Shown piece by piece: positions 44,301 to 56,300 of a stretch of 64,000 nucleotides of DNA; the stretch's first letter is position 1, and the number at the start of each line of letters is the position of its first letter. Position numbers and translations under genes: made by a program. Under the pieces are notes generated by a model that was not told the origin of the DNA, made no database searches, and saw nothing but the letters and a program-made list of their open reading frames with translations. Location: contig NC_064035.1 in assembly GCF_932526225.1 (NCBI RefSeq), forward strand, positions 13,646,566-13,710,565, given 5' to 3'. The stretch is from Nematostella vectensis (Eukaryota > Cnidaria > Anthozoa > Actiniaria > Edwardsiidae).

Positions 44301-47300
44301 GCATGTGACTGCTAATTTAGAGCGGATGGCCAGTTAAATATTTCGGATTCGAATAGATTCTTTTGTCTTAACGGTTGAGGTTTCAGTCGGACCTTTGGAA
44401 GTAAACTGGTGACATATGCGGCTTTAAAGAGTCTTTCTCAGCCGCCATTTTGAGTCATCCTGGCAAAATGCCAAGTGGGAAAAGCATCTAGTTCCATCGG
44501 CTGATTTATTTTTGTTTGCTAAGTACAGCCTTTTATATACATACTGAGAAATACTTACTGAAAACAGATTCAGTAAATTTTCGTTCGTTCACTGGTCTCA
44601 GCAAATCAGAGGCGCGAACGATGTTTTTTTACTGCAATTGAATGGCTTTAATCCCAACGCGGATTGAAGACGGGTAGCTTTGCATGTCACTTTTGTTATT
44701 GAGCTCGATTGAGCGAGAAAATGAAATTTTAAAAATGAATACAAAGCGTCCAAAATGGACAATATACAATAGATTTGCTACTCTCAATGACACTGTAGAG
44801 GATTATGTAGAAAGTCGTTAAACAAGAATACAAAGGGAAAAAACCAAGCGAGATGTACGGCTGTTAAAACGCTAATCTAATCTAACATCAGTCTCGTGCG
44901 TGACATTAGCGAGACAGATTCATTTCAATGTAAGTTTCTGTCTGTCTGAACCGTCGAGCACAAACCTCGGAGCCTCTGCAGTCAAGTCTAATAAAATGTT
45001 ATGTAATAAGCTTATTATAAATTTCTCAGTATGTATATAATAAACAAAATACAGCATGGAAAGTGCTTTGTACAGTTTTTATTCACTCGTTGTTTTGTAT
45101 AAAAAAGCTCACTCGTTCGTTTTTTGATACTGCACAACTCGTGAATAAAAACCGTACGCGCGCACTTTTCATGTAGTATTCTCTACGGTATAAAAGTTTG
45201 TCTTAAAAATGTATATCTTGATTTCTTCACATAATTTGCCTTCGACTTTTGGATTAAAAACAAAGTTGTGGCTGACGGATTCTCTGTAACTATGTAACAA
45301 TGCTATAAAAGGCTTCGATTACCACTAAGGTTGTCTTTTTTTGCAATCCCTTGCAGTTTGTTTATTCTTTTTCAGGATCAATAGTAAAAACGTTCAAATC
45401 CTACTCTATGTAATTTTTACACGCTCCAAAGAGTTTCCACTCTATTTATTTATTTGTTTGTTTGTTTGTTTTGTTTTTGTTTGTTTGTTTGTTAATGTTT
45501 ATCCAAGCTCTTGAACATACTCATAGAAGTTTTTAAGTTCAGTTACAGGTGGTTCGGGCTATTGATCCTATTAGTGCTTTGCTTACTTCACTCATTTAAC
45601 CGATATGCCCCCTGTCATTCTTTTATCTAGCAATGCCATCCGACAAAACGTACCGCTGTGGCCTGTGCAAAGCGCAACAGCTTGGGAGCTCGTTCTGTTA
45701 TGGCTACGAATACCTTGGACCCTCCTCAAGGCTTTTGGTAACCCCCCTGACTCGCCGGTGCTTTCTATCGCTCACTACCGCTTTGCGGGCATTCAAGTGC
45801 GGCACTACTCTGGGTCCTGATGGTACAGGGAAGACGGAGACGATCAGAGAACTTAGTAAGGTATGATGTGGCCACTACGAATACTCAAATGCGCGGCACT
45901 CGGCACCTATGAGTTTCAAGAACTTCAGGGACACTCAAATCCTTTTTTACTTGAAGGATTCTATTGAAAATTTGATTATTGAAATCAGGATGGCAGCCGT
46001 AGCAAAAGCTACAAAAAAGTGCTATATAAACTCTCACAGTTTATCGAGAGTGCATATGAAACATGTAATGATCAAATGTGATGGGGTCAAATGTGATGAG
46101 GGCGGTTTTTGACAGATTGGGCAATGTAGATTGTTTCCAGACCTAGAGCTGTATGTAAGTTCGTAGTTCCCTTTAAGTTAGGTTGAATGGAAAATCGATC
46201 TTTTGTAGGTGTTAAATCTATATGTAAAAATATGTAGAAGAAAATATTAGATGAACTACCCATGGAAACGATGAATACATAACAAAGTCTGTTTACGGCA
46301 TTGCTGGCATTTCTAGCCTGGTTCTCTGGATTGATATTTCTTCTTTAACTTGTTTAAATGTGTTTACCTGCACAGGCTCTTGGTCGCCATCAGGTCATGT
46401 TTGACTGCACGGAGGCTCTAGTGAGTAGCATGCTTGTACGCTTCCTGACTGGAATGCTGCTGTCTGGTAGCTGGGTGTGCTTCGAAGACATTGACTTGGT
46501 TAGCCCTGGCGTGCTATCTGTGTTTGCACAGCATCTGAACAAGATCCACCAGTCACTTAAATATGTGGTTCGTGCTATAGACAATCAGTATGGCATACGT
46601 GGAGTGCCTCAGGTCAGACTGACTAACCCTACTGGCCACATCAAGGTACACACAATTAACAAGTATTCATAGTAAAACAGTAAAATCTTCGAGGCCATAG
46701 CAAGGTACACACTGATTAGTACTGATATAGTTTTCGCATTTCTTCTAAAAGGAAAACAATGTTCCTCGAAGAGCAAGCGTCACATCTTTGACCCCTTTTT
46801 ACGATGAAACAAACGAATGGATCAAACTCGAGGACAAGGTAAGATTTCTCTGTCATTCGTCTGTAAACAGGAATACAAAACTCATAGTAATATTTCATTT
46901 GTTATAAGGAAACCGTAGTTCGTCGACGTCGGTTCTCACTCACAGAAGAGTCAGATATCCCAGAGTCCAAATACCACGGTGAAACACGCAGGCCTATGAC
47001 TTACTACCTAAGTGGGCAAGAACCAAAGCAAGGCCCTACCTTCACACCTCCCTTTGCTGCGCCTATACTGGGCAATGTCGTGTTTTATGGAGAGTTGGTC
47101 TCAGTTAGCAGTCTGTATGGTTGCTTTCTTACTATGTCGCCCCAGCACACTAGCCTGACCACCATCCCAGGCAACATGAAGGTGAGCATGACCGACCCCC
47201 TTTTGACATGAAGGTGAGAAGGGTACCCTCAGCACGCTAGCCTGACCGCCATACCAGGCAACATGGTTAGAAGGGTACCCCCAGCACGCTAGCCTGACAA

Positions 47301-50300
47301 CCATACCAGGCAACATGGTTAGAAGGGTACCCCAAGCACGCTAGCCTGACCACCATCCCAGGCAACATGGATACGTCATACGTCTCGTCTGGGTACATAA
47401 AGTGAGAGGTGCTTCACTCACCATTAAAATAAAATAAAAAAAAAAAAATCCCAGGGTACATAAAGGTGTGTGTGACTGTTGAACTAAACGATGTATTTTT
47501 GTAGAGCCTGATGCGTCCAGTAGCGATGATGTTGCCTGACTCTCTTCCTGTTGTCGAAGTCTGGATGACTTGCCGTGGGTTCACTGAAGCCAAGTCACTG
47601 TCCATGAAGATAAACACCTTTTTTAAGATGATCAGCGACCAGGTAAGTACGACAGTATGGCATCCCACGCGCCACGCCAGTGATGTTGTGACTTAGTTTG
47701 GCTTTGGTGATGAAGACGACGACGATGGCGATGATGATGATGGTGACGATTGTATATATATTGTATTTATATATATATAATGTATTTATATTATATATAT
47801 GTATATAGATTGTATTTATAATATCATTACTTGGTGGTGATGACTATATTAGGCTTAACAATGGCGTAGTATACCATAGTATACTGTAGGGGCTTGAAGG
47901 TTCTCAACCCACTGTAACTGGTTGACGCTCAACCTTCTACAGCCGGTTGGCTTCTCTCCAGGTGGTCAACCTGCTACAGCGGCTTGCTTTTTTTTGGCAT
48001 TTTTGCGATGAAATCCTACCATTTACAGGTGTCATGCCAGCCTCAGTACGACTTTGGTCTCCGTGCCGTTCGCCAAGTCATCCACCTTGCCGCTGTACGG
48101 TTGAGGTCAGAGTTACGAAAGACGGCCATCGCTATGGATGCAGTTAAGGAAGAAAGCAATGAAGGTACAGTGTGGAGCAATTCCAACTGCATTCTATTGG
48201 AGGGCAAGGCCCGACTGGCAATTATATACTGCTGTAATCTACGTGTTTTAACGCCTTTGTGAAAACAGAGTAGTCTAGCCCTTTATCAGGGCCAGGGAGA
48301 CGAAGGGCTAGGCTAAGCTACTTTAGAGTTGAGCTATTTTATTGCTGGTTCATAAAACAAATCCATTATATATATCCTTCAGGATCTTACAGCCCGTTTA
48401 TGGTCAACTTTGAGCGCAGACAGACGGAAGAGAATTCTGTAGTTCACGGCCTGTTCAACCACTTCAGCAACCGATTGTTGACCGCTGACCGGGACGTCTT
48501 CTCGCGAACCGTGGACTCGGTATTTGTTCACAGCGTGCTCATGTCAGTAGCGAGCGACGGAGAGCCGCTGTTGGCTGACGAGATCAAAGACTATTTGCAC
48601 TCTAATGGCCTGCAAGTTCGACGGGAAATCATCAGCAAGGTATGAAGGAATAAAGTTTGAATGGATGAATAATAAAGGCCTTATGCGCATCTGAGCGCGA
48701 AGAGGATAGATGAGGATAAATGATAATGTTTATTCATCGCTATTGTAGCAAACGGCTTGATTTGGCTGTTTCCTAATGAGATACCTGATAGATGACATGT
48801 CCTATACTTTGCCACAAATGAGTTGCAATCATTGACTTTGCGATCAGGCAAAAAGCTGCTATAATTTACTTTTTGGATTTTAGCAATGTGAGTAGACCAC
48901 GTTATTTCATGCTTGCATATGAATAGACCGCGCTCTGTTATGCTTGCATGTAAGCAGACCCCTCTCTCACATGCTTGCATCTAAGTAGAGCAACTTGTCT
49001 GATTCTTGCATGTTAGTAGAACACGTTGTCCTTTTAGGCTTTACAGCTGCACAAGGTTCTTCAATCCAACAAGAATGTAGTCGTGCTAGGAGATGCGGGG
49101 TCAGGGAAAACCACATTGCTACATGCGCTCTCTGGATCAGTCAACAGGTATGAGAAATATTCAAGAGGATTCGCCATACAGTGAAACACAAATAGAGAAA
49201 GAATACCATGTCAAGGTGTTTTTAGCGTCAGCACAACCTGACACAGTGATAAAGTAGGACTTGCATTCCAAGGCGTCTTAGCGTATGATGACACAATGAT
49301 AAAAGTAGGACTAGTATCCTGTGCAAGTGTAAAGATGATCCTAACTAGAAACCAAATGCTCAAAAGGTTGCTAATGATGTATTTTTATACCTTTATGCAT
49401 GGCTAGCCTGCACAACCAACAGTGCGTGCAGACGTCTCGTGGCCGAAGGACTATTGACAAGCGCTCCAGTGCGCTCTCGCCCCCCTTGGACCCTAAGCAA
49501 GAGTCAAACCAGCAAGATAAGAACAGCTGCGCATGGCATCGATTAGAACTCAAGGTGGTCTTTCCAAAGGCATTTACACAACAAGAGGTAGGTAAAGCCT
49601 TCCTATATCTAGAGGGTACTACATAAAATAATACCACGTTTTGAGAAAGAACCAAAATATGACTGACAAACGGTGGTGCAAGGCAAAGCATTTGATTACG
49701 TTGTAACAGAAAAAATAAATAAAACTCCGACAGCCTGCAGCAAACATCTGTCTTTTATTCTTATTTAACAAGTAAGTGCAGGCGTTCTGATGTTTCCTGT
49801 TGAGTCTCTGTAAGCGGCCATTTTGTGATCCCAGCAAAATACCAAGTGTGAGAAAGCGTCCATTTCCATCGGCCGATTTCGAAGTGCGGTGCAATTCTTT
49901 TGATTGAATTCGGTAAATAAAGCATGTATTTTATTTTTAGGTGGTCATTTTGTTTTCGTTCTCATAACTTGTCCTGTGGTTCGTTGAAAACAATAACTGT
50001 GGCTGATAAGGGCTGGCTAAGAGCTGCAGGCTGTCTCGACTTCCTTATAAAGTTGTTTGCTGGCCTGATGGAATCTCCTACATGGTTGTAATTTATCTTT
50101 CAGCTGTTTGGATATCGAGATGAGGAGTCAGGTCTGTGGCAAGACGGACTCATTTCGCGCTACTTTCGCGACTCCACCCTGACCAGCAACACCATGACCG
50201 AGCTGTTAGCCTCCAACACCGAGGAGACGCATCGCACCCTCCGGGGAATGGGTGGGGCAGGCCATGTGGAGAAGTGGCTTGTTTTTGACGGCGAGATGGA

Positions 50301-53300
50301 CCAGCTTTGGATGGAGAATATGAGTACAGTGCTAGACAGTACACGTACGCTCTGTCTGGGTAACGGGGAGTCAATTGCTATGCCAGGTATGAAAAAGAGT
50401 TATCTCAGGGCATGGCTTTGCAACATATAAATCTAGGCATTGCCTAATGGTATAGGTTTTGAATATTAGTAAAGACTGTGGTGACCTTTTGAACTGTGGA
50501 TCGTCCAGCCGACATTATCAATAGAAAATGAGAGCAGGCTAGCAGGCTATGGAAAACTCCACCAGAGTTTTTTATTGGCCCAGCAAATTTACATACAATG
50601 CTTTTGTCGCACCCTTGTTTGCATTTTGGTCGATTTTAACACCACATTTTTTGCACACCAAATATAGAATACTCGATCTTTTTCGTCTGAAACTATCACT
50701 TGTATGAATCAAGAAGCTATCCTGTAATGCTTTGAACTCTAGAGTTCAAAACAATTGCGAATGCCTTATTTTATTTCTGTATCTGGTGCTGTGCGGCACT
50801 TTGCAATTGGCACTATGGCACTTGTATAGACCATATCATAATTCCTTGAAATCCTGCCTGTGTTGTTCTATTCCGATGATCTAAGGCAGTTTTTGAAATA
50901 ACGTTTATCTTTCTAGCCAACCTATCCGTGTTGTTCGAGTCGAGCGATTTAACTCACGCTGCGCCCTCTCTCGTCACGCGCTGTGCTGTAGTACATTGCC
51001 CGGATTCTATCGTGGGCTGGAAGTCTGTTTTTCGAACCTGGATCAAGTCTGCGCATTCCAAGTGGGACATCTCAAACCGCGGGTAAGGTTCACTCTGGGC
51101 TTGAGATCGAAAGATGCTGGCCACCTTTAAAGTAGTCTTAAAGGGGAAGTGTCACGGTTGGGTAAAAGCGTAAAAACACGAATTTCACTGCAATTAACGA
51201 AGTTTGCGTGAAGACAAAAATAGTCCAAGAGAACAGGTGAAAAGTAATTTTTTCTCAACGAAACTTCCAATTAGACCAATAACTTACCAAGCTTAACTCC
51301 CATGGGTCTTTACTTGAAGATCGGCTTATAAGTGTATTAATTATCCACAAAAATGAACTCGGTTTCACTACAGTACTTCAGCTAAAACTTAAAATAATGG
51401 GCTTCTTTGTCCCTCAGCCAGATTTCCCCTACCCCTCTTGGCTTGTTGGCATAGCTTGATATTTCTGTCCTCGTTGGCATAACTTGATATTTCTGTTCTT
51501 GTTGGTATAGCTTAATATTTCTGTCCTTGTTGGTATACCTTGATATTTCTGTCCTTGTTGGCATAGCTTGATATTTCTTTCTTTCTTTCTTTCTTTTTTT
51601 TTTTTTTTGCTAAGTTTGGGCATCATCTCCTGCCTGATGGACCACATGGTCGATAGTACGCTATCGTTCCTTAGCACCAATTGCCGCTCCGTGCTTACCG
51701 CCGATTATGGGGTAGCATCCCAGCTGTCCCACCCCTCCTCGGGCATCCACGAGGTGCAGACACTCATCCGCTACATGTCAGCTATTTTTGATCGTCACAT
51801 TCTGCGGGACGACGAGGACATACAGGTTAGTGCCAAACATCTCGTCTGGAGTTTAAGGGGGCAGTTGCACCGGTAGCGGTATTTTTCAAGAATCGTCACC
51901 AACTCAGCACAGAGAAAAACTACTTGACACTATCTAAAAGCTGTTTGATTGTCTTCTTGTGATTAAATTCGGCGCGATGCAAACGGATTTCACATCTACA
52001 TACTCTTTCAGCCGTCTATTTCGCTATCAAGAAATGACGATTCCACGGTGTATTTTAACTTTCAAACGAACGTGCGAATGCCCCTTTAATGCGATTTTGA
52101 GTAATCTGTGAACTCAGCCCCTTAAATTCAATGTGATAAAATACATTTTGGCTTCCTTCAGTGAAAGGCCTATTTTCATTTTCCTACACATTGATGGGTA
52201 CCAGACGAGCCATCTTACTGCCATGCGTTAACCAATTAGAGAGAACAAAAAGAACAAAATGTGCTCCGTTAAAATTCAAAACTTGATTGATGAAAGTGAG
52301 AAGAAGTCTTAGGCTGTCGGGAATCGTTGGCGAGTGTTCTCAGAATATTTAAAATCTCAGTCAATACAGTAAGAGCGAGTCAAGGAAACATTCCAATGTA
52401 TGCTTTAGAAGGACAACTCTACTAAAGGACAAGCTGTACGCTAACGAGAAAAGTTACTGTCGGTCGGTGTACTTGAAAATATTTGTCACCAACGAGCCAT
52501 ACCCGAGCATATTGTAATGACTTGTCTTGACATGTCTATGTTACTAGGTACAAGCGATAAGCAAGGGTCGCATATCTAATGCCGGATCAACAAGTAGTCG
52601 GCAAAGTTCTGGGATTACAGCTAGTGACACTGGCAAAGTTATCAGCACATTCGCATTCGCATTCATCTGGGCCTTCGGGGGCCACCTTCATGAGAGGTAA
52701 GGTGCACGGTCAGGATCGACTTCGGTAGCATCATCACCATTACTGTCGAATCCGTTGTATCGCGAGCTCGCATTTTCAAAACATCGATTTGTTTTTGTCT
52801 TTTTGTGTTTTTGTCAAAGCGAGACTCTGATTGGCTCAGAATTGTTTTACTGACGGAACAGAAAACCAAAACAAATCGTGTTTTGAAAACGCGGGTCGCG
52901 ATACAACGGATTTGACAGTAAAACATATATAAAATATCAACATCAGGCGCGTACAGAGGATTGGCTGAGAGGGGGTGCGCAGTTAGGTATCAGAATGTTT
53001 ATATTTCATAAGAAATGAACCACATTTTAGCCACCAAGGGGTGGGTGCACGTGCCCCCCTGTGTACGCGCCTGATCATCACAAACACTTCCATTATCAGT
53101 AGCATCATCAGCAGTAAGATAATCATTGTTACTACCACCATCATCAGGAGCACTACCTGGTCTATCATCTACCTGATCTATGATCATCATCAGTATCATA
53201 ATCATTGTAACTACCACCATCATCAGGAGCACTACCTGGTCTATCATCTATCTGATCTATCATCATCATTAGTATCATAATCATTGTCACTACCACCATC

Positions 53301-56300
53301 ATCAGGAGCACTACCTGGTCTATCATCAGCGGCAATATTATCATCATCATATCTGGAGCCAGTATCATTAGTGCTGTTATAAGCCTCACAAATTCTTGCT
53401 TATGTTAAAGGTACATCACGTTGTTTGACAGCCATGCACGTGAGCTACTCTCCTCAGGCCCCTATCCCGCCATCGTGCCTTCAGAGGGACTGGTGTACGA
53501 CTACCACCTGGACTTCTCTAAGGGCTTGCTGGTGCCGTGGGCAGAAAAACCAGGGAGTCAGGTCAAGACTCTAGCTACCTCATACACCATCGTACCCGAG
53601 GTAAAGTCTCTAGCTACATCATACACCATCGTACCCGAGGTCAAGACTCTAGCTACCTCATACACCATTGTACCCGAGGTAAAGTCTCTAGCTACCTCAT
53701 ACACCATCGTACCCGAGGTAAAGTCTCTAGCTACCTCATAAACCATCGTACCCGAGGTAAAGTCTCTAGCTACCTCATACACCATCGTACCCGAGGTAAA
53801 GTCTCTAGCTACTTCATACACCATCGTACCCGAGGTAAAGTCTCTAGCTACCTCGTACACAATCGAACCCGAGGTAAAGTCTCTAGCTACCTCATACACC
53901 ATCGTACCCGAGGTAAAGTCTCTAGCTACCTCATACACCATCGTAGCCGAGGTAAAGTCTCTAGCTACTTCATACACCATCGTACCCGAGATAAAGTCTC
54001 TAGCTACCTCATACACCATCGTACCCGAGGTAAAGTCTCTAGCTACTTCATACACCATCGTACCCGAGGTAAAGTCTCTAGCTACCTCATACACCATCGT
54101 ACCCGAGGTAAAGTCTCTAGCTACCTCATACACCATCGTAGCCGAGGTAAAGTCTCTAGCTACCTCATACACCATCGTACCCGAGGTAAAGTCTCTAGCT
54201 ACTTCATACACCATCGTACCCGAGGTAAAGTCTCTAGCTACCTCATACACAATCGTACCCGAGGTAAAGTCTCTAGCTACCTCATACACCATCGTAACCG
54301 AGGTAAAGTCTCTAGCTACCTCATACACCATCGTACCCGAGGTAAAGTCTCTAGCTACCTCATACACCATCGTACCCGAGGTAAAGTCTCTAGCTACTTC
54401 ATACACCATCGTACCCGAGGTAAAGTCTCTAGCTACCTCGTACACAATCGAACCCGAGGTAAAGTCTCTAGCTACCTCATACACCATCGTACCCGAGGTA
54501 AAGTCTCTAGCTACCTCATACACTATCGTACCCGAGGTAAAGTCTCTAGCTACCTCATACACCATCGTACCCGAGGTAAAGTCTCTAACTACTTCATACA
54601 CCATTGTACCCGAGGTAAAGTCTCTAGCTACCTCATACACCATCGTACCCGAGGTAAAGTCTCTAGCTACCTCATACACAATCGTACCCGAGGTAAAGTC
54701 TCTAGCTACCTCATACACCATCGTACCCGAGGTAAAGTCTCTAGCTACCTCATACACCATCGTACCCGAGGTAAAGTCTCTAGCTACTTCATACACCATC
54801 GTACCCGAGGTAAAGTCTCTAGCTACCTCGTACACAATCGAACCCGAGGTAAAGTCTCTAGCTACCTCATACACCATCGTACCCGAGGTAAAGTCTCTAG
54901 CTACCTCATACACCATCGTAGCCGAGGTAAAGTCTCTAGCTACTTCATACACCATCGTACCCGAGGTAAAGTCTCTAGCTACCTCATACACCATCGTACC
55001 CGAGGTAAAGTCTCTAGCTACTTCATACACCATCGTACCCGAGGTAAAGTCTCTAGCTACCTCATACACCATCGTACCCGAGGTAAAGTCTCTAGCTACT
55101 TCATACACCATCGTAGCCGAGGTAAAGTCTCTAGCTACCTCATACACCATCGTACCCGAGGTAAAGTCTCTAGCTACTTCATACACCATCGTACCCGAGG
55201 TAAAGTCTCTAGCTACCTCATACACAATCGTACCCGAGGTAAAGTCTCTAGCTACCTCATACACCATCGTAACCGAGGTAAAGTCTCTAGCTACCTCATA
55301 CACCATCGTACCCGAGGTAAATTCTCTAGCTACTTCATACACCATCGTACCCGAGGTAAAGTCTCTAGCTACCTCGTACACCATCGTACCCGAGGTAAAG
55401 TCTCTAGCTACCTCGTACACCATCGTACCCGAGGTAAAGTCTCTAGCTACCTCATACACCATCGTACCCGAGGTAATGTCTCTAGCTACCTCATACACCA
55501 TCGTACCCGAGGTAAAGTCTCTAGCTACTTCATACACCATCGTACCCGAGATAAAGTCTCTAGCTACCTCATACACCATCGTACCCGAGGTAAAGTCTCT
55601 AGCTACCTCATACACCATCGTACCCGAGGTAAAGTCTCTAGCTACTTCATACACCATCGTACCCGGGGTAAAGTCTCTAGCTACTTCATACACCATCGTA
55701 CCCGAGGTAAAGTCTCTAGCTACCTCGTACACCATCGTACCCGAGGTAAAGTCTCTAGCTACCTCGTACACCATCGTACCCGAGGTAAAGTCTCTAGCTA
55801 CTTCATACACCATCGTACCCGAGATAAAGTCTCTAGCTACCTCATACACCATCGTACCCGAGGTAAAGTCTCTAGCTACCTCATACACCATCGTACCCGA
55901 GGTAAAGTCTCTAGCTACTTCATACACCATCGTACCCGGGGTAAAGTCTCTAGCTACTTCATACACCATCGTACCCGAGGTAAAGTCTCTAGCTACCTCG
56001 TACACCATCGTACCCGAGGTAAAGTCTCTAGCTACCTCGTACACCATCGTACCCGAGGTAAAGTCTCTAGCTACTTCATACACCATCGTACCCGAGATAA
56101 AGTCTCTAGCTACCTCATACACCATCGTACCCGAGGTAAAGTCTCTAGCTACCTCATACACCATCGTACCCGAGGTAAAGTCTCTAGCTACTTCATACAC
56201 CATCGTACCCGAGGTAAAGTCTCTAGCTACTTCATACACCATCGTACCCGAGGTAAAGTCTCTAGCTACCTCGTACACCATCGTACCCGAGGTAAAGTCT

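Noticed and set aside
47945-48028. Possible extra dynein exon starting after TTCTCTCCAG at 47961
   Set aside because: Conserved AAA1 lid sequence runs directly from exon 25 to VSCQPQYDFG at 48029; including the extra stretch breaks the alignment although it is short and partly open.
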